DNA of 64,000 nucleotides from CAWEQO01 sp963811225 (GCA_963811225.1 CAWEQO010000002.1:124001-188000), one strand, 5' to 3'; positions 16,540 through 28,625 are shown, counted from the first letter of the stretch. Numbers and translations: made by a program. The notes: a model not told the origin generated them from the letters alone.

Positions 16540-16744
16540 ATGTCTCACGCCAAGGCGCAAAGCTTAGATGTCTCACGCTAAGGCGCAAAGGCGCCAAGTT
16601 TAAGAAATTCATTTAAACTTGGCGCCTTTGCGCCTTGGCGTGAGACATCAAATTTGATGCCTTAGCGTGAGATATTAAACTTGGCGCCTTTGCGCCTTGG
16701 CGTGAGACATCTAAGCTTGATGCCTTGGCCTGAGACATTCCCCC
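16540..16744. repeat. Palindromic cluster of TCTCACGCCAAGGCGC repeats
   Basis: Two forward units (about 16540-16563 and 16569-16603) and three reverse units (16617-16649, 16677-16712 and a degenerate one ending about 16740) surround a short AT-rich centre. Units 16569-16603 and 16617-16649 form a hairpin of more than 30 pairs. Another unit lies at 16008-16045, so the GxxExxY gene is framed by this family. The GxxExxY and ABC-F genes converge here, so the cluster may also end transcription from both sides. Confidence 0.85.
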
Positions 16745-18646
<1,902 letters not shown>

Positions 18647-18820
18647 ACGCTCCTAACTCCGGGCGAAAGTATACCATAGGGGAAAAGCCGGAGATCAGGC
18701 AATCAGGCAGTCAGGCCCTGATTGACGATCACCTGGACCTTAATTGCCCGGCTATCGAATCTGCAAAGTTTTTTCAGCCTGTAAGTCGATTAGAACCATA
18801 TAAGAATCCCCTCCCAACCG

Positions 18821-18849
18821 TTGACAGATCCGGGCGGGTATGGGAAAAT
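18821..18849 (+). promoter_or_regulatory. Promoter of the 95-residue protein gene
   Basis: A perfect -35 TTGACA (18821-18826) is followed after 17 bases by GAAAAT (18844-18849). The upstream spacer (18690-18735) has repeated ATCAGGCA-like words that can fold back on themselves. Confidence 0.5.
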
Positions 18850-18881
18850 ACGGCTTCCTCAAGAGGAAATAGGAGATTTTC

Positions 18882-19169
18882 ATGATGAATAATACCGTTT
18901 ATGCCGACTTATCGAGAGACTATTCAGGTCTCGACCAATTCAAATGCTCCGTAGAAGCCCAGTTGGGCAGCGTCATGCCGCAGGATTCTTACACCGTCAT
19001 TGCCCGCAACTACGGCGGCGACATCCGCACCGCCAGCCACAAGAACACCCTTTTTAAGTGCATTATTGTGCTCCAGCCCGAGGCGCGAGCCGCAGCCGTC
19101 GAGCATATGGATGAGCTTACGAAAATGGGCTACCAGGTTTCACCGGACGGGAGAATCAACCTCCCCTGA
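18882..19169 (+). CDS. Small hypothetical protein
   Basis: 95 residues, not recognised. It has an ATG ATG start with AGGAG at 18870-18874 and a clear terminator 25 bases after the stop, so it is a well-delimited single-gene unit. The sequence is soluble-looking with mixed alpha/beta character: NNTVYADLSRDYSGLDQF, then SYTVIARNYGGDIRT, then a hydrophobic strand CIIVLQPEARAAAVEHMDEL and YQVSPDGRINLP at the end. No cysteine pair, signal peptide or known motif is visible. Its own good -35/-10 suggests reasonable expression. Confidence 0.7.
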   Translation: MMNNTVYADLSRDYSGLDQFKCSVEAQLGSVMPQDSYTVIARNYGGDIRTASHKNTLFKCIIVLQPEARAAAVEHMDELTKMGYQVSPDGRINLP

Positions 19170-19194
19170 ACGGCCAGCAGAACGAAACCGGCAG

Positions 19195-19222
19195 CCCCAG
19201 GCAAACGCCCGGGGTTTTTTTT
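19195..19222 (+). terminator. Intrinsic terminator of the 95-residue protein gene
   Basis: Stem CCCCAGGC/GCCCGGGG with one mismatch and loop AAAC, followed by eight T. A textbook rho-independent terminator. Confidence 0.85.
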
Positions 19223-19235
19223 ATTGTGCAGATTC

Positions 19236-19277
19236 TTGACGAACGGCGGGCAGATGCATCTGCTCGCCGTTCGTCAA
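19236..19277. repeat. 42-base continuous palindrome
   Basis: Arms 19236-19256 and 19257-19277 pair over 21 bases with a single G-T mismatch and no loop. It lies between the terminator and the promoter of the RRM gene and could be an operator or cruciform. Confidence 0.6.
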
Positions 19278-19324
19278 CTTTTAAATTGTACCCTTGCATT
19301 TAACCCAAATGTTTCCACATATGT

Positions 19325-19502
19325 TATAATCCGGTAACACCTTTAGAATGATGATTGTCTACCATCAGACTCTTGAGATGGTGGATCTTTGTTTCCCTAC
19401 AAGGCGAGGTCCTCGAGGTGAGGAAGTTTTCCACCGATATTGCGGTGGCAAGAATTAGAAATCGTATGACCCTTTACGGGAATACGAAGGAGTTTAGGAA
19501 CA
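19325..19502 (+). promoter_or_regulatory. Promoter -10 and long structured leader of the RRM gene
   Basis: TATAAT at 19325-19330 would start an mRNA near 19337, leaving about 165 untranslated bases. The leader contains short stems such as CCATC/GATGG (around 19362-19382) and CCACCG/CGGTGG (19430-19447), and an AAGGAG site near 19488. Long leaders of this sort are common on cold-induced RNA-binding and cold-shock genes, where they sense temperature. No known riboswitch family was recognised. Confidence 0.45.
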
Positions 19503-19868
19503 ATGGAAGCAAAGCTTTATGTAGGGAATCTTTCCTACGACACAACTGAAGAAGACATTCGCAATCTATTTGCGCAGGCCGGAACCGTTAACGAAGTTGC
19601 TCTGATCAAGGACCGTGACACCGGTTCCTCGAAGGGTTTCGCTTTTGTTACGATGAGCAGCCAGGACGAGGCCCAAAAGGCCATCCAACAGTTCAGCGGC
19701 TACAGCCTGGGCAACCGGGAACTGACCGTGAATGCTGCCCGCCCGCGCGAAGAGCGCTCCGGCGGCGGATATGGCGGCAATCGTGGCGGTGGCGGTGGCT
19801 ATCGCGGCAATTCCGGCAATTCCGGTCGCAGCGGCGGCGGCGGCGGCGGCGGCAACCGTCGATACTAA
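19503..19868 (+). CDS. RRM-domain RNA-binding protein with a glycine-rich tail
   Basis: 121 residues. One RNA-recognition motif covers residues 3-80: RNP2 is LYVGNL at 5-10 and RNP1 is KGFAFVTM at about 44-51. The remaining 40 residues are Gly/Arg/Asn/Ser-rich (GGGYGGNRGGGGGYRG), giving low-complexity RNA contact. It matches the Rbp proteins of cyanobacteria and Chloroflexota, which are often cold-induced RNA chaperones. It stands alone with its own promoter, long leader and terminator. AAGGAG precedes the ATG. Confidence 0.95.
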   Translation: MEAKLYVGNLSYDTTEEDIRNLFAQAGTVNEVALIKDRDTGSSKGFAFVTMSSQDEAQKAIQQFSGYSLGNRELTVNAARPREERSGGGYGGNRGGGGGYRGNSGNSGRSGGGGGGGNRRY

Positions 19869-19925
19869 ATCGAAATTTTGAAATCGTGTAACGCCGGGCA
19901 GCAGCCGCTGCCCGAGCCGTTACGC

Positions 19926-19977
19926 AAAAGAACAACGAGGTCATCCCCTGATCATGGGATGACCTCGTTGTTCTTTT
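19926..19977. terminator. 22-bp perfect hairpin terminator between converging genes
   Basis: Arms 19926-19947 and 19956-19977 are perfectly complementary around an 8-base loop, with T-rich ends on both strands. It serves the RRM gene and the SnoaL-like gene opposite. A smaller GC stem (CGGGCAGCAGCCGCTGCCCG) lies just before it at about 19895. Confidence 0.8.
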
Positions 19978-20018
19978 CTTTCACTAATCTCTTCGAACGA
20001 CCACCGGCGTTTACGGAA

Positions 20019-20468
20019 TCAAAGGGCGGCTACATTCACTCCCAATGCTTTCAGCATGCCCGACATGCGCCGGTTCGGGGATGCAGCGGAGACGTCCCGT
20101 TCCGTCGAGATTTTCCCAACTTTCACCGTAAACTCGTAATTTCCATTGGGGAAAATGATGAATTTTTGCGTCTTCCGGACCACGCCAATCCCCATTTCCC
20201 GCAGGTCCAAGTTTTCCGAGTTCATCCCGCTGAGCTGGACGGTGACCTTCACTACATCATTTTCCAAACGGATGTTGTACAGGGAATGGAGCAGGTTGGG
20301 GAGAGCGACCTTCATCTGTCGAAGAAAACCGAGCATAGCGTCCTTCGTCATCGGCTTTTGCGCAAAATCGATCAATTGATAATCTTCGGCAAGGTATTGG
20401 TCCGCCTGCTGCATATCCGCGGAATCAAGCGCTTTAAAATAAGCAATCACAGTTTCAATAGGGTCCAT
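20019..20468 (-). CDS. SnoaL/NTF2-like protein
   Basis: 149 residues of the cone-shaped NTF2-like fold: DPIETVIAYFKALDSADMQQADQYLAEDYQLIDF at the start is the typical helical lid, and PNLLHSLYNIRLENDVVKVTVQLSG is a strand pair. Members include polyketide cyclases, isomerases and simple ligand-binding proteins; no catalytic His/Asp pair is obvious. I placed the start at ATG 20468 because AGGA sits just before it; a longer frame upstream adds 18 residues without a ribosome site. It is alone on this strand, with a terminator opposite. Confidence 0.7.
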   Translation of the reverse strand: MDPIETVIAYFKALDSADMQQADQYLAEDYQLIDFAQKPMTKDAMLGFLRQMKVALPNLLHSLYNIRLENDVVKVTVQLSGMNSENLDLREMGIGVVRKTQKFIIFPNGNYEFTVKVGKISTERDVSAASPNRRMSGMLKALGVNVAAL

Positions 20469-20620
20469 TTTTCCTCCAAGATCAAACTTATCCATGGATA
20501 TGCCAGGTATTTTTGGGGTCACAGTAGAGTAGAAATTCTACCCATATAATCAATTATAACATGACCGAATGGATTCCACTCGCCAAACGCTCGATCCTGA
20601 TTGGAATCGGAATTTCAAAC

Positions 20621-20653
20621 AAAAACCCCGCAGTTGAAGTCTCAACTGCGGGG
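20621..20653 (-). terminator. Intrinsic terminator of the subtilase gene
   Basis: On the minus strand CCCCGCAGTTGA and its complement pair over 12 bases around a 4-base loop, followed by TTTTTGTTT. A strong rho-independent terminator 23 bases after the peptidase stop. Confidence 0.88.
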
Positions 20654-20676
20654 CATATTGGTTCGATAACCTTGGG

Positions 20677-22113
20677 TTACGGATGTTTCGATACTGCGCT
20701 AAACGCGTTCACCTGTCCGTGGCCAAAGAAACCGTTGTATCCTTCGCCTCCCTGGCAGGTCGCCAGATAACGGCCTGTTCCGCCTGGATCGAACGGATTG
20801 GGCGGGCATGCCAGAGGATCTGCCGTTTGCGTAAGCATCGCCTGCACAGCCCCTTGCGGCATTTTACCGTACTGGCTCAGGATGAGAGCGGCCACGCCGG
20901 CCACGTGTGGTGAAGCCATGGAGGTGCCCTGAAGGTAGGCGTAGCGGTTGTTGGGGTATGTGGAGAGTACAGTTCCACGCATGGCAGCTGCCGTTTTTTG
21001 GTAACGGCTGTCGCCGCCCGGAGCGGTGACCTGGGCCACGCCCACGCCGTAGCTGGAGTAGTAAGACTTTTGCAGCAAGTTGCCAACCGACGTGACGCCC
21101 ACGACGCCCGAAATCTCAACCGGAACGACCGCGCAAGCGTTGGTCACCTCACGCGTGATCGGTGTGCCGTCATCCGGGCTGGAGGTGTCAATATTGGTCT
21201 TCGATAGATCCATATTTTCATTGCCCTGGGCCGCCACGACCACGACGCCCTTTGACATCGCGTAGCGGATGGCGCGTTGTTCGGCCTTCCAGATGGCGTG
21301 CTGTTCGGCATCATTTTTGCAGTTGAATAGCCAGGGGTCGGCGTAATAGGAGTTGTTGGTCACATCGATGCCATGCTCCGCTGCCCACATGAAGGAGCAC
21401 ACCACGGCTTCCGGGAAGAAGTAGCCGTCGCCGTTCCCGGCTTTGATCCCGGCGATCTTCACATTCGGAGCCACACCCACGATGCCAATGTCATTCTTGG
21501 CCGCCGCGATGGTGCCTGCGGTATGCGTGCCGTGGCCGTTGTCATCCATCCATGCGGCTGGGTCTTGATTGGGGACGCCGCCGACACAGGATACACTGTT
21601 GGCAAAATCAACATTCGGTGCCAGGTCCGGATGGTTGTAATCCAGGCCGGTGTCGATATCTCCTACCACTACGGAAGGACTGCCGGCATTAACTGCGTGG
21701 GCTTCGGGCACGTGGATTTGAACCATGTCCCACTGTAGACCCGAGGAAGGATCTCCCCAGCCATCGGCCTGGCTGACTTCCAGCGTATCCACGACTTCCA
21801 CATCGCCGGTTAACTGGACGCCAAAATTATCTGTGGCCGAAGCGCCTTCGATCCGTTTGTCATTCATCAGTTTGCCCCGGAACGATGCGCTGTCCGAGCT
21901 GGCGATGGCAACCCCAATTGGATCGTAAGCGTACACCAGGGAGCCGCCCGCATTGGCAATTGTGGCAGCGGCATCCTTGGGGACGGCTTGACTCTTATAA
22001 AGAATGAGGTAGGTTTGGGAAACGCCCGCCTGAGCAGGCACGGCCTGTGGGGTGAAGGAAACCACAGTGAGAACGGCGACGAGCACGATGAGGATACGAT
22101 AGAGACGCGACAT
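20677..22113 (-). CDS. Secreted subtilisin-family serine protease (S8)
   Basis: 478 residues. A signal peptide (RILIVLVAVLTVVSFTPQAV, cleaved near AQA) is followed by an I9-like propeptide (QTYLILYKSQAVPKDAAATI). The peptidase domain shows the full triad: Asp in VVGDIDTGLDYNHPDL, His in GHGTHTAGTIAA and Ser in GTSMASPHVAGVAALI; the oxyanion Asn is in VVVAAQGNENMD. The order and spacing match subtilases of the fervidolysin/thermitase type. Exported and self-processed, it likely degrades extracellular protein to feed the peptide importers. The start at 22113 has AAGGAG eight bases upstream; the longer upstream frame has no ribosome site. Confidence 0.95.
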   Translation of the reverse strand: MSRLYRILIVLVAVLTVVSFTPQAVPAQAGVSQTYLILYKSQAVPKDAAATIANAGGSLVYAYDPIGVAIASSDSASFRGKLMNDKRIEGASATDNFGVQLTGDVEVVDTLEVSQADGWGDPSSGLQWDMVQIHVPEAHAVNAGSPSVVVGDIDTGLDYNHPDLAPNVDFANSVSCVGGVPNQDPAAWMDDNGHGTHTAGTIAAAKNDIGIVGVAPNVKIAGIKAGNGDGYFFPEAVVCSFMWAAEHGIDVTNNSYYADPWLFNCKNDAEQHAIWKAEQRAIRYAMSKGVVVVAAQGNENMDLSKTNIDTSSPDDGTPITREVTNACAVVPVEISGVVGVTSVGNLLQKSYYSSYGVGVAQVTAPGGDSRYQKTAAAMRGTVLSTYPNNRYAYLQGTSMASPHVAGVAALILSQYGKMPQGAVQAMLTQTADPLACPPNPFDPGGTGRYLATCQGGEGYNGFFGHGQVNAFSAVSKHP

Positions 22114-22309
22114 AGAAGCTCCTTTTTGTGCGACATTCATTAAATTGACATTGGTGGTATTAAAAACATATTTGGTAAGATTTACCTTGATTATTATAAC
22201 AGGATGAGAAAGGGAAATCAAGCGGGCTTTAACCCCTCCTCCAGCATGATTCTCCCCGCCAAACGCTCGAATCCCTTTCCTTAAAGGGTAGATCCTGGAC
22301 GAGATCGTT

Positions 22310-22315
22310 TATAAT
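22310..22315 (+). promoter_or_regulatory. -10 TATAAT of the hydrolase gene
   Basis: Consensus TATAAT 22 bases before the ATG. The preceding CGAATCCCTTTCCTTA (22269-22284) recurs before mutS2 (23709-23724), so it may be part of a shared promoter or repeat. Confidence 0.5.
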
Positions 22316-22336
22316 CATCCTGGTAGAGAGAGCTTA

Positions 22337-23179
22337 ATGCGATGGAGAATATTCGCGATGGAAAAAACAACGAAAGATTACATGACCCTGGATGGCGCAA
22401 GAATCTACTATGAAACTGCCGGCCAAGGGGATGCGCTGCTCCTGGCACATGCCGGTTTTGTTGACAGCCGGATGTGGGATGAGCAGTTTGCATTCTTTGC
22501 TCGCAGTTACCAGGTGATCCGTTTCGACATGCGCGGGTTTGGCAGGTCGGACCCCGCGCAGGGACCGGTCGTCCGCCGGGATGAAATTTATTCCTTAATG
22601 AAGCACCTGGGTATCCCAAAGGCGGCGCTGATTGGCTGTTCCATGGGTGGCGCAAACGTTCTTGACTTCGCTCTGGAGCACCCGGATATGGCCCAAGCGC
22701 TCATTCTGGTCTCAACCGTGCCGAGTGGCTTCGAAATGCAAGGGGAGCCTCCGCCGGGAATGATGGAAATGTTCTCCGCGCTCCAGCAAAATGATCTGCA
22801 GCGAGCATCTGAACTGCAAATTCAATTATGGGTGGATGGCATGTTCCGGAAACCGGAACAGGTCGATCCCCTGGTGCGGCAGCGGGCAGCAGAGATGAAC
22901 CATACAGCGGTTGCAAACCAGACCTTCATGAAGGTGGACATGCAGCCTTTGCATCCGCTGGATCCCCCGGCGGCGAACCGGCTCAAGGAAGTACAGGTTC
23001 CTACCATGGTCATCGCGGGCGAGTTGGATCATCCGGAAATTTTGCGAGCAGCGACCTTCATGGCGCAAGAGATTCCATCCACAAAAACATGCATCTTGCC
23101 GAACAGCGCGCACGTGCCTAATATGGAGCGGCCGGACGAATTTAACCAGGCCGTCATTAACTTTTTACAAGAAAAATAG
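22337..23179 (+). CDS. Alpha/beta hydrolase
   Basis: 280 residues of the alpha/beta-hydrolase fold. The oxyanion segment LLLAHAGFVDSRMWDEQ (about 35-51), RFDMRGFGRSD, the nucleophile elbow GCSMGGANVL (Ser about 103) and the catalytic His in NSAHVPNMERPDEF near the C terminus are visible; the acid is probably the Asp in IAGELDHPEI. It resembles 3-oxoadipate enol-lactonase-like and haloperoxidase-like hydrolases; substrate unknown. The start 22337 follows GAGAG; ATG 22358 is an alternative. Confidence 0.9.
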   Translation: MRWRIFAMEKTTKDYMTLDGARIYYETAGQGDALLLAHAGFVDSRMWDEQFAFFARSYQVIRFDMRGFGRSDPAQGPVVRRDEIYSLMKHLGIPKAALIGCSMGGANVLDFALEHPDMAQALILVSTVPSGFEMQGEPPPGMMEMFSALQQNDLQRASELQIQLWVDGMFRKPEQVDPLVRQRAAEMNHTAVANQTFMKVDMQPLHPLDPPAANRLKEVQVPTMVIAGELDHPEILRAATFMAQEIPSTKTCILPNSAHVPNMERPDEFNQAVINFLQEK

Positions 23180-23223
23180 CGGATCTGAGGGTAAAAAGCA
23201 TCCCCCTGGGCGATTGACCATAA

Positions 23224-23307
23224 AAACGGGGTAAGGCCAAGGCAAAACGTCTCAAAGCAGGTTGGGACGATGCCTGCATCCTTATTACGATTGAGGACTA
23301 CCACTAG
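23224..23307 (+). pseudogene. Remnant of a HigB/RelE-type toxin (last 27 codons)
   Basis: This frame has no start codon and begins after a TAA, yet ends ACILITIEDYH-stop, the characteristic ending of HigB toxins. It stops nine bases before the ATG of a HigA-type antitoxin gene, the usual higB-higA order. The rest of the toxin is missing, so it is a decayed gene. The identification rests on a short conserved tail plus position. Confidence 0.5.
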
Positions 23308-23315
23308 GAGGTTCT

Positions 23316-23611
23316 ATGGCCCGTGATTTTCCCCCGCTCCATCCCGGTGAAGTCTTGCTGGAGGAGTTCCTCAAGCCCATGGGGTCAGCCAGAACCAGCT
23401 CGCCCGCGCCATGCGCGTGCCTTCCAACCGCATCAACGATATCGTGCTGAGACGGCGGGCCGTAACGGCGGAGACCGCCCTGCGGTTGGCAAAGGCATTG
23501 GGCACTACGGCGCAGTTTTGGGTCAACTTGCAGTGCATGTATGACCTGGAAACTGCCCGCGAGCAGCTAGAAGAGCAGGTCGAGAGGGAAGTCCTTCCGG
23601 TTACCCCTTAA
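23316..23611 (+). CDS. HigA-type antitoxin (XRE/Xre helix-turn-helix), frameshifted
   Basis: AGGAGG precedes ATG 23316, which starts MARDFPPLHPGEVLLEEF, the diagnostic HigA/VapI beginning. After KPMG the frame is lost; adding one G to the GGGG run at 23383-23386 restores VSQNQLARAMRVPSNRIND, the DNA-binding helices, and then RRAVTAETALRLAKALG and FWVNLQ to the end. The complete protein would be about 98 residues. It would repress its own operon and neutralise HigB, but the toxin is only a remnant here. An intrinsic terminator overlaps the stop codon. Confidence 0.82.
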
Positions 23612-23643
23612 AGACAAGCCCCGTGCAAGCGGGGCTTGTCTTT
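23610..23643 (+). terminator. Terminator of the antitoxin gene
   Basis: Perfect 14-base stem (23610-23623 with 23630-23643) with loop TGCAAG; its left arm begins within the stop codon and TTT closes the right arm. Confidence 0.75.
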
Positions 23644-23729
23644 CGTATGCGTTAGCGACCTTTAGGGTGGCAGGAACGAAACCCCCCTCCAGAACTATTC
23701 TCTGCGCCCGAATCCCTTTCCTTATATGG

Positions 23730-23735
23730 TAGACT
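23730..23735 (+). promoter_or_regulatory. -10 TAGACT before mutS2
   Basis: Ten bases before the mutS2 ATG with no Shine-Dalgarno in between, so a nearly leaderless mRNA is predicted. The CGAATCCCTTTCCTTA word upstream is shared with the hydrolase promoter region. Confidence 0.35.
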
Positions 23736-23744
23736 CAAAGGGTT

Positions 23745-26156
<2,412 letters not shown>

Positions 26157-26162
26157 AACCAG

Positions 26163-26215
26163 AGCGAGTAGAAAACAGAGAGGACAGCTGCTGTCCTCTC
26201 TGTTTTCTACTCGCT
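26163..26215. terminator. 26-bp perfect palindrome between converging genes
   Basis: Arms 26163-26188 and 26190-26215 are perfectly complementary around one T. It lies 6 bases after mutS2 and 4 bases before the stop of the LarA-like gene. It contains the AAAACAGAGAGGAC word of the AGAGAACAGAGAG family and no poly-T. Confidence 0.75.
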
Positions 26216-26219
26216 ATCT

Positions 26220-27524
26220 TTATGGCAGTATCGGGTACGTGCTCCCTCCGAACGGCAGCACCACCACCTCCGCCTTCTCCGGGAACTGCTGGGCCGCGCG
26301 CCGGATGGCCTCCATCGGCTGCTCGACGAAGGAGACGAAGGGCAGATTGCCCTGCACCTCGGCCGGGATGGTGGGGCCGTAGAGCATCAGGTTGCCGTGG
26401 CGCATGGCCTGCAGGGCAAAGTACAGGAAGAACTTATCCTCCTCGGCCATGCCGCTCAATTTGAGCTTTGGCACCAGCGGCAGGATGGCCGGGCTGAGGA
26501 ATTTGAGCGCCTTCTTGCCGACCGGCAGCTTCTTGTTCGCCAGACCGAAGACCCCCACACCCTCGTCCGCGCGCACCACCGTCAGCATGGAACCGCCCTT
26601 GCGCAGGGCGCGGATGTTGTTTGCCAGCGCCTTGACGCCCTGGCGCAGGTCCTGATCCATCGGATGCGAGGCAGTGATGACCACGTCGGCCAGGGCGGGG
26701 ATCTGCACACCGTAGATCTCGGCGCTGGTCTGGACCCCGGCGCGGTGGGCGGCGATTGGATCGCCCGCCACTACGCACACCAGTTCCAGCGAGCTGTTCA
26801 GCACGGCGTTGACGATGAACACCGGCGGCTTGAGCATCTTGCCGGCCTCTTCCAGGTCGAGGCGCATCGGGTTGCGCTCGATGGGCTGGCCGACCATGTT
26901 GAAGGTGCCCGGGCGGCAGTTGAGGCCGTGGTTGTGGGCAATGGCGGCCCGCGAGGCCACCCCCGGCAGCAGGTTCTTGTAGCCGCCGCCGAAGCTGGCG
27001 ATGATGTGCGGCTCGATACAGCCGACCGAGACGATGAGATCCGACTCCGCCACCACCTTGTTGAAGGAGACCGGCGTACCGCGTGAGGTTGTTCCGAGGA
27101 AGCTGAGCTTCTCCGGATCGTCGCAGTCGTGGGTCTCAGCTTTCAAACCGGGGATGCCCGTGCGTTGAAGGACCTCATCGGGCGTCATCGGGCGGTGGAC
27201 GCCCAGCGCCGGCACCACCGTAACGTCCTCCAGCGGAACGCCGCCGCGCGCCAGCTCTGCCAGCACCGCCGGCAGGAAGCTTGCAACCGGGGTCGGGCGG
27301 CTGGCGTCGTCGATCACCAGTGCCACCCGCATGCCGGGCTTGACCTGTTCCGACAGGCGGCCGCAGCCGATGGGCGATTGCAGGCTGCGAGCGGCTTCCG
27401 CGGCGGGGTCGGGCACGCCCGGCAGGCCGCGCGGCTCGAACACTCCGGCGATGTGCCAGGTTTCGGGCAGCTTGAGCGTGATCTTCTCGTCCCCCCAGGG
27501 TAACTGCACGGTATGGTCTTGCAT
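26220..27524 (-). CDS. LarA-like protein (lactate racemase / DUF2088 family)
   Basis: 434 residues. The N-terminal domain carries RVALVIDDASRPTP (about 91-104), the DUF2088 hallmark; the family's His-rich catalytic region appears as VVPALGVHRPMTPDEV and VGCIEPHIIASFGGGYKNLLPGVAS. The C-terminal domain has VVITASHPMDQDLRQGVKAL. LarA proteins racemise or epimerise 2-hydroxy acids using a nickel-pincer nucleotide. No larB, larC or larE cofactor genes lie in the window, so activity would depend on genes elsewhere. It starts one base after the stop of the upstream hypothetical gene, so they form an operon. Confidence 0.88.
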   Translation of the reverse strand: MQDHTVQLPWGDEKITLKLPETWHIAGVFEPRGLPGVPDPAAEAARSLQSPIGCGRLSEQVKPGMRVALVIDDASRPTPVASFLPAVLAELARGGVPLEDVTVVPALGVHRPMTPDEVLQRTGIPGLKAETHDCDDPEKLSFLGTTSRGTPVSFNKVVAESDLIVSVGCIEPHIIASFGGGYKNLLPGVASRAAIAHNHGLNCRPGTFNMVGQPIERNPMRLDLEEAGKMLKPPVFIVNAVLNSSLELVCVVAGDPIAAHRAGVQTSAEIYGVQIPALADVVITASHPMDQDLRQGVKALANNIRALRKGGSMLTVVRADEGVGVFGLANKKLPVGKKALKFLSPAILPLVPKLKLSGMAEEDKFFLYFALQAMRHGNLMLYGPTIPAEVQGNLPFVSFVEQPMEAIRRAAQQFPEKAEVVVLPFGGSTYPILP

Positions 27525-27525
27525 G

Positions 27526-27924
27526 CTATATCCTTTGGATAACCACTTTTTCAGGATGGATTTCGAACGACCAGGAACCCCGATCGCCAAAACTGTATAC
27601 CACTTCGAGGTAGTCCTGGCCGCGCTTGACGGATTCGAGCTTGACCGGGCGCACGAAGGCGAAGCTGATCAGCTCCGGGTCCCACTCCCCCTGCTCTTCG
27701 AGGTCGTAGCCTTGGGGCGGGGCATACAGGTTCTCGACGTCGGTCTCGTTGAGTAGCAGGCGCAGGATGGTCTCGGGGATGTCGATGTTGCGCAGCAGGC
27801 TGGATTCGGCCTGGGCTTCGATCTCTTGGGCTTGCTCCTCGCGGGTCTGTTCCCATTGAACCGGGGACCAGACGCCGGGAAGCTCGTCGACGTGCAGGGT
27901 CTCGGGGATTATGACACCGGGCAT
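27526..27924 (-). CDS. Hypothetical protein upstream of the LarA-like gene
   Basis: 132 residues, not recognised. An AAAGGAG site precedes the ATG at 27924. The N-terminal half is acidic and Gln/Glu-rich (EQTREEQAQEIEAQAESSLLRN), probably helical; the C-terminal half looks like a small beta domain (ELISFAFVRPVKLESVKRGQDYLEV, then SFGDRGSWSFEIHPEKVV). No signal peptide or cysteine. Its stop is one base from the start of the LarA-like gene, so the two are translated from one mRNA; a shared role is an inference from this alone. Confidence 0.75.
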   Translation of the reverse strand: MPGVIIPETLHVDELPGVWSPVQWEQTREEQAQEIEAQAESSLLRNIDIPETILRLLLNETDVENLYAPPQGYDLEEQGEWDPELISFAFVRPVKLESVKRGQDYLEVVYSFGDRGSWSFEIHPEKVVIQRI

Positions 27925-28058
27925 AAAGGCTCCTTTGGTTGGCGGATCGTGGTTGCAGCTATTAGTATAGCTTAATCGTGAGATTGTGCAGGCGCGCGGC
28001 AGCCGTGCCCGCGGCCCGGCGTGGGGGGAAACGGAACCCATCCGCTGGGAGCGTGTGG

Positions 28059-28625
28059 CTACTGTTGAGAGAGCAGGTCTTGTAAGCGTGTTCCGTTGAC
28101 GTAGATTTGGGCGGATTGGACGGTGCTGAATTGGGTGGCGGTCTGCGTCAGTTGGGCTTCGACGCGCGGGCTGTCGCAAACGCCTCCTAAGACCAGGTCG
28201 CCGGTGAGGTAAATGCTGGCGGCGCCATTGTCGATCGAGATGCTGTCGACGGACAGGTCGGATTGGTAGAGGGCGTTGTACAGCCCGGATTGACCGTAAT
28301 ACTCCTGGTCGATGGACAGCATCTGCTGCATGGCCGACCGCAGCACCCCTTGGGTGGCCGGGATCTGCACCGGCACCGCCACGACGCTGTCGCCGCAGCC
28401 GATCTCGGGGCCGGTCTGACCGCCGTCGCCCAGGGCGATCAGGTAGATGTCGACGGTCTGCGGGACGGACGTGCCGGCGCCTCCGGGCAGGGGCGGGATG
28501 GTGGGGTTGGGCGAGCCGGGTGTAACCGCAGGCGTGCGGGTGGGAAAGGTACAGCCGGACAAGGCCAGCGCCAGCAGCGCGACCAACAGGCTCAGCAGTA
28601 TGTGTGGAAACGGTCGAAATTTCAC
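28059..28625 (-). CDS. GerMN-domain lipoprotein
   Basis: 188 residues: a signal peptide with lipobox ALSGCTF at about 20-26, a Pro/Thr-rich stretch (TPAVTPGSPNPTIPPLPGG), then a GerMN domain: VDIYLIALGD, VLRSAMQQMLSI, SISIDNGAASIYLTGDLVLGG and VQSAQIYVNGT. GerMN occurs in spore-germination and other envelope lipoproteins. I chose GTG 28625 because GGAGG lies seven bases upstream; a TTG at 28631 would sit too close to that site. It follows the hypothetical gene by 134 bases with no evident operon link. Confidence 0.85.
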   Translation of the reverse strand: MKFRPFPHILLSLLVALLALALSGCTFPTRTPAVTPGSPNPTIPPLPGGAGTSVPQTVDIYLIALGDGGQTGPEIGCGDSVVAVPVQIPATQGVLRSAMQQMLSIDQEYYGQSGLYNALYQSDLSVDSISIDNGAASIYLTGDLVLGGVCDSPRVEAQLTQTATQFSTVQSAQIYVNGTRLQDLLSQQ

